This document shows positions 23,506 through 32,501 of a DNA stretch of 35,234 nucleotides, piece after piece. Every line of letters begins with the position of its first letter. The first letter of the stretch is position 1. The notes below the pieces were generated by a model. It saw only the letters and a program-made list of their open reading frames with translations. It searched no databases and was not told the origin of the DNA. The stretch is from Kiritimatiellia bacterium (GTDB lineage: Bacteria; Verrucomicrobiota; Kiritimatiellia; SLAD01). The translations under genes and the position numbers were made by a program. Location: positions 1 to 35,234 of the forward strand of contig SKXR01000134.1 in assembly GCA_007128275.1 (NCBI GenBank). The letters are read 5' to 3'.

Positions 23506-24753
23506 TTGACGGGATCCCATCAAGACGGGCTTTTTCGACACAGCATTCTACTGCTGATCGCCACGCAAATCGGGAACGTGTGTAATCTGCTGTTTCAGAT
23601 GCTGATGATGCGGAGTTTGTCGGACGTGGAATACGGCATTCTGGCTTCGATGTTGAGCTTGATCTTGATCATGGGAACGCCGCTTGAAGCGCTCCGAACG
23701 GCGGTCGCGCATCGGGTCGCGTTGTTGAGTCGATTGCATCAAGCCCATGCCATTCGACACCTGCTCAAGCATTGGGCGCGTATATTGGGCATGGCCTCGG
23801 GTGTGATTGTTATGCTGGGGCTTGCGCTCAGTTATCCGGTGGCCCAATTCTTCCATTTGCCGAGCGTCCTGCCGGTCTTGCTCACCGTGTTCATCATTGG
23901 CGGCACTTTATTCATGCCGTATTTCGCAGGCGGATTGCAGGGCATGCAGGCCTTCCCTTGGATGGCGGCCCACGGCCAGATATGGGGGATTCTGCGGTTC
24001 CTTTTGGCCCTGCTTCTCGTCTATACGGTCAGTCAGACCGCCCTGACAGGGTTGACCGCCCACGCGCTGGGTGTGGTCGCCAGCATCGTGTTCGGGATCT
24101 ATGCGTTTTATCATGTCATGCGCACGGAATCAGCCGCGACGGACGTCGAATTCAGCGGCGGCAAATACTTTCTCATGTCGCTGTTTGTGTTGGCGGGTTA
24201 TGCCGTGCTGATGAATGCGGATATTGCCCTCGTGAAGCGATACTTCTCTCCGGAAGAGGCTGGCCTCTTCGCCAAGGCCGCGACGATCAGTCGAAGTATT
24301 ATCTTTTTGCCGGTGCCCATTGCCGCCGTCATGTTCCCGAAAGTGGTATCTTCGGGATTATCGACGCTGGCGGATCGAGGGATCCTCTTGCGCGCGGTGC
24401 TCTTCACGACCGCGCTCATTGTGGTGTCCGCCACCGTCTGTACGTGGGCCGTCGATCCGATCTGGCGTGTGTTTACGGGCGAGTACCCGGACGCGGATAC
24501 CCGGTTTCTGGTGCGTTGGATCCTTTGGGCGATGGCGCCGCTGGGATTGACCTTCTTGTTGATGAACTTTGAGTTGGCGCAGCACCGGTTCAAGGCGCCT
24601 TCGGTACTGGTGTTGCTGGCCTTGGTCTATGTCGGCGGTGTCGCGATCTGGCATGAAAGCTACGCGCACGTGCTCCTGGTGTTGACGTTCGTCAGCGTCT
24701 CTTCTCTGGTGGTTATGGTGGTAGACATGCTCCGGGCGCCGAAACCGACGTAA
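23506..24753 (+). CDS. Polysaccharide flippase, Wzx/MATE-like
   Basis: About 415 residues, almost entirely hydrophobic, with roughly twelve membrane segments, as in the oligosaccharidyl-lipid flippase part of the MOP superfamily. The LLFQMLMMRSLSDVEYGILAS stretch near the N-terminus and the mid-protein NADIALVKRYFSPEEAGLFAKA are characteristic. It would flip an undecaprenyl-linked oligosaccharide to the periplasmic face. The start is uncertain: no ATG lies between the upstream open frame and the first helix, and TTG 23506, nine bases after GGGAG, is the best site. A longer frame opens at 23383 inside the preceding gene. The presence of a flippase shows that the lipid-linked sugars built here are exported. 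Confidence 0.87.
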   Translation: MTGSHQDGLFRHSILLLIATQIGNVCNLLFQMLMMRSLSDVEYGILASMLSLILIMGTPLEALRTAVAHRVALLSRLHQAHAIRHLLKHWARILGMASGVIVMLGLALSYPVAQFFHLPSVLPVLLTVFIIGGTLFMPYFAGGLQGMQAFPWMAAHGQIWGILRFLLALLLVYTVSQTALTGLTAHALGVVASIVFGIYAFYHVMRTESAATDVEFSGGKYFLMSLFVLAGYAVLMNADIALVKRYFSPEEAGLFAKAATISRSIIFLPVPIAAVMFPKVVSSGLSTLADRGILLRAVLFTTALIVVSATVCTWAVDPIWRVFTGEYPDADTRFLVRWILWAMAPLGLTFLLMNFELAQHRFKAPSVLVLLALVYVGGVAIWHESYAHVLLVLTFVSVSSLVVMVVDMLRAPKPT

Positions 24754-24849
24754 CGGTCCGTGCGGGTCATGGAAATTCTGCTTGGTCGCGCCGGGGCTTT
24801 GTGAATAATCCCGTACGTACGCGGGTGTCCTGTTGCAAGAGAAAGTTGT

Positions 24850-26067
24850 GTGAGTGATATGCTGAAGCAAAAAGAGATTGTGGTTATCGGCGGCTGCGGG
24901 CATGTGGGCTTGCCGCTTGGAATCAAACTGGAGTTGGCCGGCGGAAAGGTGTCGCTCATTGATCTGAATGAGAAAGCCGTGGGTATGGTCAACGCGGGCA
25001 CGCTCCCGTTCGTGGAGGATGGGGGAGAAACGCAGCTCCGTGACGCCTTGGCAAAAGGACTGAAAGCCACAACCGACCCGGCACCGTGCAAGACGGCCGA
25101 TGTTTGTATCTTCGTGACGGGGACCCCCGTGGACGAACATCTCAAGCCGAAGCTGTCGGAATTGAATGACGTGGTGGCGCAATACCTTCCGCAGATACGC
25201 AAAGACGCGCTGGTCATTATGCGTTCCACCCTGTTCCCGGGGACGATGTCTTATATCGCGGAACGCATCAAGAGTACCCGTCCGGACCTTTTGTTGGCCT
25301 TCTGTCCCGAACGCGTAGCACAGGGTAAGGCGCTTAAGGAAATTGAGTCGCTTCCCCAAATTGTTTCCGCATTTGACGAGGCCTCATTCCAGGCCGCCTA
25401 TGAAATCTTCAGGGCCTTGGCGCCGTCCGTCATTCGTTTGACGCCCTTGGAAGCGGAGGTGACCAAGGTCATGGCGAATGCGTGGCGCTACATCGAGTTT
25501 GCCATTGCCAACCAGTTTTATGTCATTGCCGACAGCAACGGGGTGGACTTTCAACGCGTCTATCAAGCGTTGCGCTATGACTACCCGCGCGCGGCTGGGT
25601 ATAAGGCGCCGGGCTTTGCCGGCGGCCCCTGTCTATTCAAGGATACGATGCAACTCGCCAGCTTCGATGAACAACAGTTTCATCTGGGGCACACCGCCAT
25701 GTTGGTGAACGAAGGATTGGCCTCTTTTGCCGTGAAGAAGTTGTCGCGCATGTTCGACTCTTCGTTGAAGGGGGTGACGGTGGGTATTCTGGGAATGACC
25801 TTCAAGGCGGGAGACGATGACACGCGTAATTCATTGAGCTTTCGTGTTCGCAAAGAACTCGATTTCGGCGGGGCCGAGGTGCTGTGCCATGATCCGTTTC
25901 AGTCCGACGGTCCCTCCCTCGAGGAAGTGCTGGAGAAGGCGGATGCATTTATCCTTTGCACGCCGCACAAAGAGTATCGGGGTCTGGACATCACGAAGCC
26001 CGTGGTGGACGTTTGGGGATTGTTGCATCAATCGGAAATCGAGATATTACCCGGCCGTAAGGGATAA
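24850..26067 (+). CDS. Nucleotide-sugar dehydrogenase, UDP-HexNAc type (WecC/WbpA-like)
   Basis: A 405-residue dehydrogenase with the NAD motif VVIGGCGHVGLPLG (residues 11-24), FVTGTPVDE (88-96), the CPERVAQGKAL segment of the UDP-N-acetylhexosamine branch, K206 and N210 in EVTKVMANAWR, and the intact nucleophile C261 in FAGGPCLFKD. The C-terminal domain has LGMTFKAGDDDTRNS. It would oxidise C6 of a UDP-HexNAc or a related sugar to the uronate in two NAD+-linked steps. It starts with GTG 24850, or ATG 24859 in the same frame. The 96 bases before it contain only a small GC-rich inverted repeat near 24810-24825. It is the third member of this family in the window and differs clearly from the other two. 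Confidence 0.9.
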   Translation: MSDMLKQKEIVVIGGCGHVGLPLGIKLELAGGKVSLIDLNEKAVGMVNAGTLPFVEDGGETQLRDALAKGLKATTDPAPCKTADVCIFVTGTPVDEHLKPKLSELNDVVAQYLPQIRKDALVIMRSTLFPGTMSYIAERIKSTRPDLLLAFCPERVAQGKALKEIESLPQIVSAFDEASFQAAYEIFRALAPSVIRLTPLEAEVTKVMANAWRYIEFAIANQFYVIADSNGVDFQRVYQALRYDYPRAAGYKAPGFAGGPCLFKDTMQLASFDEQQFHLGHTAMLVNEGLASFAVKKLSRMFDSSLKGVTVGILGMTFKAGDDDTRNSLSFRVRKELDFGGAEVLCHDPFQSDGPSLEEVLEKADAFILCTPHKEYRGLDITKPVVDVWGLLHQSEIEILPGRKG

Positions 26068-26185
26068 GCGCTTCGCGGGATGGACAGCAGAATGGGCGTA
26101 TGTTTGCTGGCGCTGATTGTCCTCCGCGATCGGATATTTACTGGCGTTTGTGATAGGAGTCGATCTCGTGATCGGGATGCGGCAC

Positions 26186-26860
26186 TCAAGGAGTGCGGGG
26201 CTTGAAGCGCTTTGTCGTATAGGTGCGTAGAGCGGAGATGACAGGCTCGATGGCGGGATATGGCTGATACCCTTTCGGCGTGATCAGAAAGCCCCAGGAC
26301 AGCGGTTGCATGATGGACAGCCCGTACACGATTCGCCAATACCACAAATACTTCTGCATACAGGGGGCGACCAATACCTCGTGTTGGCCAAGATTCGAAC
26401 GCTCTACAAAGCGATGGGCGATATCACGGAAGAAGGCCAGGGAATGATCGTGGTTCCATCCGAGGACGTTCAACACCCAATTTCCATTGTTGGGGACCGT
26501 GATGAAAACGAGACTTCCATGCGTCTCCACGCTCCTGGCCAATTCGTTCATTAACTCGTAATGATAATTAATATGTTCAAGCGTTTCCATGCATAAGATT
26601 ACTTCGGGCCTGTATCCGGTAATAATATCGCGTATCTGACCTATTGAGTCAGGCTCGTTGAAGTTGACAATGTAATCGACCGAAGGCTTGGGTTGGTAAT
26701 CCACAATGCGATAGTCGTGCGCTGACTTTTCAATGAGACCGTACTTGATGGCAAAAGCACTTTTCGGGTCGCATCCTTCCATCTTTTGCCCACCAATATC
26801 CAGCACGCGGGCATTCTCCGATAGGCGGGTCGCAAAATCGATTCTATCTATGGTCATCAT
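26186..26860 (-). CDS. Class I SAM-dependent methyltransferase
   Basis: A 224-residue protein with motif I as ARVLDIGGQKMEG (residues 18-30), an acidic segment at YRIVDYQPKPSVD, and CMETLEHINYHYELMNELAR (about 89-108), the usual post-II helix of the Methyltransf_11/12 group. The C-terminal third has an aromatic-rich stretch (QKYLWYWRIVYGLS) that may bind the acceptor or touch the membrane. Start and stop of the neighbours leave it alone on the minus strand. Its third-codon positions look more AT-rich than the genes on either side. It may methylate a sugar of the glycan; the acceptor is unknown. Confidence 0.85.
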   Translation of the reverse strand: MMTIDRIDFATRLSENARVLDIGGQKMEGCDPKSAFAIKYGLIEKSAHDYRIVDYQPKPSVDYIVNFNEPDSIGQIRDIITGYRPEVILCMETLEHINYHYELMNELARSVETHGSLVFITVPNNGNWVLNVLGWNHDHSLAFFRDIAHRFVERSNLGQHEVLVAPCMQKYLWYWRIVYGLSIMQPLSWGFLITPKGYQPYPAIEPVISALRTYTTKRFKPRTP

Positions 26861-27196
26861 GCGCTAGAAGCCCTTTCCCTTATTCGGCTTGTCGTCCCAT
26901 GTCGTCGAGGTTCCGTCGTCGCCATTCCCCGCGCGCTATTAAGCCGTTTACGCGCTTCATTGACCAGTAAAGAGTTGGCTCTATCCGAAGCCCTGCGCAA
27001 TTCGGGAGGATTGCCATTCCCCGCTCCGGGGGCCCGATCCTTGTCATCGGGCGCCAAGGGAAATGAGTTGCGAATCTATCTGCATATTATACATTCAGGC
27101 GGTGATTCTTATGATGCAGGTCCTTCACATCTTGCCCGATCCAGGGCTGAGTGGGTGAAGCCATATGGTCCGTGCGTTGCCGATTTCCTTTAAGCC
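26861..27196. other. Divergent intergenic region, 336 bases
   Basis: The space between the minus-strand methyltransferase and the YfhO-like gene holds no complete gene. An AT-rich TATTATACA (27085-27093) is a possible -10 region for the plus-strand gene, with no good -35. At 27111-27155 a short frame reads MMQVLHILPDPGLSG before a stop, which looks like the first residues of a GT4 glycosyltransferase. A 77-codon open frame (26960-27193) and a minus-strand frame in the same space have no family character and are not called as genes. Confidence 0.5.
27111..27158 (+). pseudogene. Possible remnant of a family 4 glycosyltransferase start
   Basis: The 15 codons from ATG 27111 read MMQVLHILPDPGLSG and then stop with TGA. 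The pattern V-L-H-I-L-P-D-x-G-x-x-G is what many GT4 enzymes begin with, where it forms the first strand and glycine loop. Nothing downstream in any frame continues such a protein before the next gene starts 38 bases later. It may be a fragment left by deletion, or chance. Confidence 0.25.
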
Positions 27197-29695
27197 ATGA
27201 AGAATAGAGAACATTACGAAACACCTCGCGTCCGGGGGTTGTCCGCCCACAATTATTTCCTGCTCGGCATCGTCGGGTTGGCGCTGTTGGTCTGCCGGAA
27301 CGTGCTCTTGCCTGATCGCGTGCTGTTTACTACGGACGACAATATCGGTCATATGTATATGTGGAAGAATATGCTTCCCTATGGGTGGTGGGCTGGCTGG
27401 TATGACTCCGAACTGTTGGGTTCGGCCAGTCCGGTAATGTTCAACTTAACCACGTTCCTGCTCTACCTCCTCCCTGCGGGCTTCTTCAATAATTGGATCA
27501 ATATCTTCGATCTAGTGGTCGGTTCCTTTTTCTTGATGCGTTTTCTTCGACTGCGTCACCTCTCCTGGAGCGCCTGCGCCTTGGGTGTTCTGACCACGTA
27601 TTGGGTGGGCAGCAATTTCACGCTGATCTATGCCGGCCATATTGGGAAGTTTGGCATTCTGCTTTGGGTCCCCATCTTCCTGTGGCTTACCGAAAAGGCC
27701 TTGCAGCGCGACTCGCTGCGCCATGCTTTGCTCGCGGGCGGTGCGCTGGGCGCAACCTTCCTCGAGCAGGCGGATGTGGCCTTCTTCTTCGCGCTGGCCC
27801 TGGGACCCTATGCCTTGTTTGCGTGGTGGCGGACCTTCGGACGCTGGGACGGAAGGCTCGTGCGTTTTGCCGTCGTGCTCTTCGGCACCGCCATCCTGTT
27901 GGCTGTGCATCCGCTGTTGAGCGGTTATCAGGCTGCCGTAGAAGGGGTGAGCTCCGTGCAGGAAGAGGATCCTGCGGCCAAATGGGAGTTTGTGACACAG
28001 TGGAGTTGGCCGCCGGAAGAGTCCATCGATTTCATTGCGCCCGGATTTACCGGATGGCGAACCGGAGAACCGACCGGCCCGTACACCGGTCGGATGGGGC
28101 GCTCCGCGGGATGGGAAGAAACCGGGCAGGGTTTCCAGAATTTCAAATTGGAGAATCAGTATATTGGCGCCCTTCCGATTCTGTTCGCGATCATGGCCCT
28201 GTTCCTCGTTTGGCGACGTCGCGCCCCGGAGCATGCCAAGCGCGAGATCTACTTCTGGTTCTTGGTCACGGTGCTTGCCTTGCTCTTGTCGTTTGGTAAG
28301 TATTTCCCGCTCTATGCGCTGTTCTATCAGTTGCCCATCGTCTCTTCCGTCCGGAATCCAAATAAGTTCCTCCAAGTGTTCCAACTTGCGTTGGGTATCC
28401 TTTCCGCATACGGGTTGCATGAACTGTTGCGGCAATCCGTTGCCGATGGCGGCAAGGCGTTGCGCTTTCGCGATATCCGGCCGGTGGCCATGGGCGGCTT
28501 ACTGGTCGGCGTAGTGTTGATCGTCTGGGGCATCGGATCGATGGCGGCCTGGGATTCGTTGGTCGACCGATTTGCCCAGGCGGGGTGGGGGCGCGCGGCA
28601 ACCGTGATTGTCGAGAATCGAGTATGGGCGCTTTTGCACGGTGGCGTCATGGCCTGTCTCGGAGTGGCGATGTGGTACTTGCTCACGGCACAGCGTAGGC
28701 CGGGCGTGCGGGCGCCAACGATCATGGCATGGAGCCTGATCGGCGTGGTGATCGTTGACGTACTGTTCCTTTCCAGGCATTACGTGCAGACCGTTGAAGC
28801 CACGGCCTTTGAGTCGAATCCTGTCATCGAAAGGATTCGCGCGGATCGTTCCGGCTCCCGTGTGGCCCTTGTGACGCAGGAGGGATTCTACAACCAATGG
28901 CTTTCTCAACTCTTCCCGTACCACGACATCAAGACCATCAATGTGGCGCAGATGCCGCGTATGCCGATCGCCTATCAGCAGTATCTTGCGGCAGTGGGTG
29001 GCAATCCCATACGGCACTGGGAATTGGGCGCGGTGGGTTATATTCTGGGGCCAGCCCATATCTGGAACCAGATTACGAATGAACCGACTCTCCAAGACCG
29101 TTTCGAACTGTTTTTTGCGTATACCACGGAACCCATAGCTGGGGGTGTCCGAGTCATTCCAGCGACGGAACAACGTCCGGGACAGCACGTGTTGCTGCGT
29201 CACCTTGCACCGCATCCCCGATACGCCTTGGTCGCCGGGTGGGAGGTCATGGACGATGCCGCTGCGCTGAGACGTTTGGCATCGCCGACATTTACTCCGT
29301 TTGAACAGGTATTGATCGCTTCGGATTCGGTTTCGGAAGGGTTTCCCGAACCGGAAGGACAAGGCATAAGCGGTTCGGTCCGAACGGTCCGGTACCGTCC
29401 AGGCTATGTCCAATTACGCGTATCGGCTGAGGAACCCTCGATCCTGCGTTTGGCCGATAAGCACAACCCGCACTGGAAGGCCGAGGTAAACGGTGTCCCC
29501 GTACCCGTGCTGCGGGTCGATTATCTGATGCAGGGGGTGTATGTCGCACCGGGACTCCACGATGTGACGCTGCGCTATGCGCCGCCCACCGTGACCTTGT
29601 GGGTACAAGGCCTTGGCATGGCCCTTTGTGTCGGCGCCCTCATCCTGCTCCTGCGGGAACGTGTCCATGGCTTGCCACCGTCTCCCTCATCATGA
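27197..29695 (+). CDS. YfhO-like integral membrane protein (GT-C superfamily)
   Basis: An 832-residue membrane protein with some twelve hydrophobic segments up to about residue 535, then a soluble domain of about 240 residues and a last membrane helix near 800-822. The first periplasmic loop contains LFTTDDNIGHMYMWKN (D47, D48), the acidic site expected in this superfamily; VRNPNKFLQVFQLALG and the end of the soluble domain (WKAEVNGVPVPVLRVDYLM, then VYVAPGLHDVTLRY) are typical of YfhO. In Gram-positive bacteria YfhO-type enzymes add sugars from a lipid carrier to teichoic acids. A similar decoration or transfer step is likely here. It overlaps the following GT2 by four bases. No ribosome-binding site is seen before ATG 27197. 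Confidence 0.82.
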   Translation: MKNREHYETPRVRGLSAHNYFLLGIVGLALLVCRNVLLPDRVLFTTDDNIGHMYMWKNMLPYGWWAGWYDSELLGSASPVMFNLTTFLLYLLPAGFFNNWINIFDLVVGSFFLMRFLRLRHLSWSACALGVLTTYWVGSNFTLIYAGHIGKFGILLWVPIFLWLTEKALQRDSLRHALLAGGALGATFLEQADVAFFFALALGPYALFAWWRTFGRWDGRLVRFAVVLFGTAILLAVHPLLSGYQAAVEGVSSVQEEDPAAKWEFVTQWSWPPEESIDFIAPGFTGWRTGEPTGPYTGRMGRSAGWEETGQGFQNFKLENQYIGALPILFAIMALFLVWRRRAPEHAKREIYFWFLVTVLALLLSFGKYFPLYALFYQLPIVSSVRNPNKFLQVFQLALGILSAYGLHELLRQSVADGGKALRFRDIRPVAMGGLLVGVVLIVWGIGSMAAWDSLVDRFAQAGWGRAATVIVENRVWALLHGGVMACLGVAMWYLLTAQRRPGVRAPTIMAWSLIGVVIVDVLFLSRHYVQTVEATAFESNPVIERIRADRSGSRVALVTQEGFYNQWLSQLFPYHDIKTINVAQMPRMPIAYQQYLAAVGGNPIRHWELGAVGYILGPAHIWNQITNEPTLQDRFELFFAYTTEPIAGGVRVIPATEQRPGQHVLLRHLAPHPRYALVAGWEVMDDAAALRRLASPTFTPFEQVLIASDSVSEGFPEPEGQGISGSVRTVRYRPGYVQLRVSAEEPSILRLADKHNPHWKAEVNGVPVPVLRVDYLMQGVYVAPGLHDVTLRYAPPTVTLWVQGLGMALCVGALILLLRERVHGLPPSPSS

Positions 29696-30684
29696 AGAAC
29701 ACGAATGCAGACATCGCCATCATTGTCCCTTTCAATGCATGGACGGGGTGGGTTGTCGACTGTGTAGAGGCCATCAGCCGTCTGAACGGGCTGCACCGAG
29801 GTTGGACCCTGTGGCTTGTCCCGGACGACGAACCGACCGCAGCATGGCGCGAGCGGCTCGCGCCGTATCAGTCCGGGCTTTCCCTCGAAATCCTGCCCAC
29901 CGGTTTCGGTAATCCTTCACAGAAACGCAACGCGGTCCTGCACCGGACAAAAGCGCCGGTGATTGCGTTGATCGATTCCGATGCCTGGCCCGAGTCGGAT
30001 TGGTTGATGAATGCCCTGAACCATTTCAACAATGACATCGGCGTGGTGACCGGTCCCAACCTGACCCCGACTGATGATGAATTATCGCGGCGCGTGTGTG
30101 GCCGTGTGATGGAAAGTCCCATTGGATTCGGTGAAGGCTATATTCGTCATGTGTCGACCGAAGCCCGTGACGTGCGTGAGATGCCCACATGCAATATGGT
30201 GTATCGTCGGCCGCCGGATCTTCGTTTTCATGAAGAACTGGCCACCGGTGAGGATATGGTGTTTTGCTCCGAGATGCGCGCAGCGGGGTGTCGCGTTGTC
30301 TACCGCCCGGATGTACGCGTGTATCACCATCGCCGCAAGCTGCTGCGTCCTTTCATGCAACAATTTTTCGGTTACGGACTTAACAAGGGTCGCTTGTGGC
30401 GGATGGGCAGTGACATCGCCTATCGCTGGCACGCTCTTCCCACGCTGTTCTTGCTCTATCTGGCGGTTGCTGTGCTCGGGACCCCGTTGGTCGGGGGCTG
30501 GATGGCATGGGCGTTGTGGATACCTCTGCTGGCCTATTTATTGGTGGTGACCGTTGAAAGCGCGCGCATGGCCGGATCATTCGGGGAGTTTATACTCTGC
30601 ATCCCCGCCTTCTTGGCCAGTCATCTATCGTATGGGGCCGGTTACCTCGCAGGGTATCTCAAACCTCCGCAGGCTATCCGCTGA
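29692..30684 (+). CDS. Family 2 glycosyltransferase with C-terminal membrane helices
   Basis: A 330-residue protein. The GT-A domain starts DIAIIVPFNAWTGWV, the metal site is ALIDSDAWPESDWL (residues about 90-103), and TGEDMVFCSEMRAAG carries the ED acidic pair of the catalytic base. RVYHHRRKLLRPFMQQFFGYG leads into two or three membrane helices (about 258-310). The layout fits chain-forming or membrane-attached GT2 enzymes rather than lipid-phosphate sugar synthases. ATG 29692 lies within the stop of the YfhO-like gene; the frame is open for 31 further codons upstream but they overlap that gene. It converges on the antiporter gene with seven bases between them, marking the end of the glycan region. 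Confidence 0.88.
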   Translation: MKNTNADIAIIVPFNAWTGWVVDCVEAISRLNGLHRGWTLWLVPDDEPTAAWRERLAPYQSGLSLEILPTGFGNPSQKRNAVLHRTKAPVIALIDSDAWPESDWLMNALNHFNNDIGVVTGPNLTPTDDELSRRVCGRVMESPIGFGEGYIRHVSTEARDVREMPTCNMVYRRPPDLRFHEELATGEDMVFCSEMRAAGCRVVYRPDVRVYHHRRKLLRPFMQQFFGYGLNKGRLWRMGSDIAYRWHALPTLFLLYLAVAVLGTPLVGGWMAWALWIPLLAYLLVVTVESARMAGSFGEFILCIPAFLASHLSYGAGYLAGYLKPPQAIR

Positions 30685-30691
30685 GGGGCTG

Positions 30692-32455
30692 TTAATCATC
30701 ATCCGCGGGTTTCAGGTCAATCGCGCCTCTGATGATGTCGAGCCGCATTTCGTCGAGGCCTTTGATTTCGCTGCACGCTTCAAAGAGATCCTGCAACGAA
30801 AGCAATTCCTCGAGCAGGATGTAGCGCGCGACATCGCCGCCTTGCGCCATGACGGTGATCTCCACCTTGTTCCCGTCCTGCGCCAGGGTAAACGCCAGAT
30901 CATCCTTGCGAACGCGATAGGTCAGTATTTCCACGGGCAAACGATAGACAAAGAACTCTTCGTTTCGGAAAGCCCGTACCAAATGGTTTAACAGGAATTC
31001 CGCGATATCGAAGCTCGGAAATTCCAAGACGATGTTGGACGGCCCTTGCTCTTCCTCGCCTTCTTTCGTGCGCAGGCCCGAACCGCCGCGCAGAAAGATG
31101 TTGAGCAGGGGCGGCGCGGCAAGCGTGGTGAGCATGGTCATCATGATCGCGGCGCCAAAGATTTCCTTCGGAATGGCGCCGGCCGCCAAGCCGATTCCGG
31201 CCACGATCAAGGCCACTTCCCCGCGCGGGAGCATGCCGAGCCCGATGCGCATGGAGCCGCGCGTATTGAATCCGGTCAGCCAACCCGCCGCGCCGCAACC
31301 CAGAACCTTTGAGCCGACGGCGAACACGGTGTACACGGAACCGAATACCAGCATGCCCTGCATGGCGCTGAGATCCACCAACATGCCCATCACGCAGAAG
31401 AAGATGGGCACGAGGGCGTGGTAAATGTTGTGCAATTGATTCTGGATCAGATCCACCAGATCGGTCTGAGAAAGCGCCAACCCGGAAATGTACGCGCCGA
31501 TAATCATGGCCAAGCCCGCCATTTCCGACAACCCCGCGAGGAATAGCGCCAAGCCGAGTGAAATGTAGGCGATGGTGCCGGGATTCTTGACCGTCTTAAC
31601 GAACCCCGCAATGCGCTTTGCCGAGAGCAGGCCGACGGAGGTAAGAATCAACCAGAATCCGATGCCCTTGGCGGCGATCCAGGCGATCTGTCCCCAGCTA
31701 ATCTCGCCTCCGGCTTGTTCCACCTTCGTAATGCCCGTGACGATGGCCAGAATGATGATGCACAATACATCGTCGAGGACCGCGGCCGACAAGATGGTCA
31801 CGCCCTCCGGCGAATCCATTTTCTTGTGCTCAGACAGAATGCGCGCGGTGATGCCCACGGAGGTGGCGGTGGAAATGGCGCCGAGAAACAGGGCGGTGGG
31901 ATGCATCCAGGAATCCGCCATATTGAACCAGAGCGCGCACCACACCCCGAACAGGAATGAGAACAGAATGCCGCCGATGCCGACCACCGTGCCCTTGAAC
32001 GAATAACGCAGGAACATGGCCACGTCCGTTTCCAGACCCGACATGAAGAGAAGCAGGATCGAAGCCAGTACGGCGATCCCGTACAGCTCGGTGGTGACGG
32101 GAATCATCCCTTCGCCCAACGGAAACAGCGCACCGATGACGGGCAGTTCAATCCCGCCCAAGGCGTATGGACCGATCAGAATGCCAACGGCGACCTCGCC
32201 GATGACACTCGGAAGATGCAGAAAACGGCGGCACAGATAGCCCGCAATGTTGGCGACGATCAGAATGATCGCCAGATCCATCATGAGCCGGACAATCGGA
32301 TCGCCGCCGTGTTCCAAGCCGTCGCCGGGCGAAAAGGCCCACGCGCCCAGGGGCACCATACACAGCAGGGCGACGGCAAAGATCAAGCGCCGTCGTATCG
32401 ATATCCCGGAATCTGGTATCCCACTGTTCATGCGTGCCGAAACACCCGCAGCCAT
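30692..32455 (-). CDS. Na+/H+ or K+/H+ antiporter, NapA-like CPA2 family
   Basis: About 587 residues. A hydrophobic leader (LIFAVALLCMVPLGAWAF) precedes some twelve membrane helices of the CPA fold. The ion-binding core is visible: GAISTATSVGITARIL (193-206) followed by SAAVLDDVLCII with D228 and D229, the two aspartates of the electrogenic NapA/NhaA type rather than the single aspartate of KefC. A cytoplasmic tail of about 130 residues follows the last helix; I recognise no TrkA-N domain in it. The start is uncertain: TTG 32473, ATG 32455 and ATG 32431 share the frame; 32455 has GAGG 12 bases upstream. It exports sodium or potassium in exchange for protons. It is unlikely to belong to the glycan pathway. 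Confidence 0.88.
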   Translation of the reverse strand: MAAGVSARMNSGIPDSGISIRRRLIFAVALLCMVPLGAWAFSPGDGLEHGGDPIVRLMMDLAIILIVANIAGYLCRRFLHLPSVIGEVAVGILIGPYALGGIELPVIGALFPLGEGMIPVTTELYGIAVLASILLLFMSGLETDVAMFLRYSFKGTVVGIGGILFSFLFGVWCALWFNMADSWMHPTALFLGAISTATSVGITARILSEHKKMDSPEGVTILSAAVLDDVLCIIILAIVTGITKVEQAGGEISWGQIAWIAAKGIGFWLILTSVGLLSAKRIAGFVKTVKNPGTIAYISLGLALFLAGLSEMAGLAMIIGAYISGLALSQTDLVDLIQNQLHNIYHALVPIFFCVMGMLVDLSAMQGMLVFGSVYTVFAVGSKVLGCGAAGWLTGFNTRGSMRIGLGMLPRGEVALIVAGIGLAAGAIPKEIFGAAIMMTMLTTLAAPPLLNIFLRGGSGLRTKEGEEEQGPSNIVLEFPSFDIAEFLLNHLVRAFRNEEFFVYRLPVEILTYRVRKDDLAFTLAQDGNKVEITVMAQGGDVARYILLEELLSLQDLFEACSEIKGLDEMRLDIIRGAIDLKPADDD

Positions 32456-32501
32456 GCAGAAGACATGCCTCAAAGCGAATCAAAAGGCCAAGCTTTGCCC
32501 G

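Noticed and set aside
24810..24825. CCCG/CGGG inverted repeat before the third dehydrogenase as terminator
   Set aside because: A stem of only four bases with an eight-base loop and no T-tract.
24358..25359. A 333-codon minus-strand frame over the flippase and dehydrogenase genes
   Set aside because: Histidine-, arginine- and glutamine-rich with no recognisable domain; both plus-strand genes have clear families.
26182..26196. GCACTC/GAGTGC hairpin at the end of the methyltransferase gene as terminator
   Set aside because: The stem overlaps the stop codon and no T-tract follows on the minus strand.
26960..27193. A 77-codon plus-strand frame in the divergent spacer
   Set aside because: No motif and composition unlike a folded protein; kept only as part of the spacer description.
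27512..29413. Two long minus-strand frames inside the YfhO-like gene
   Set aside because: Low-complexity charged translations without motifs; the membrane protein on the plus strand explains the open reading.
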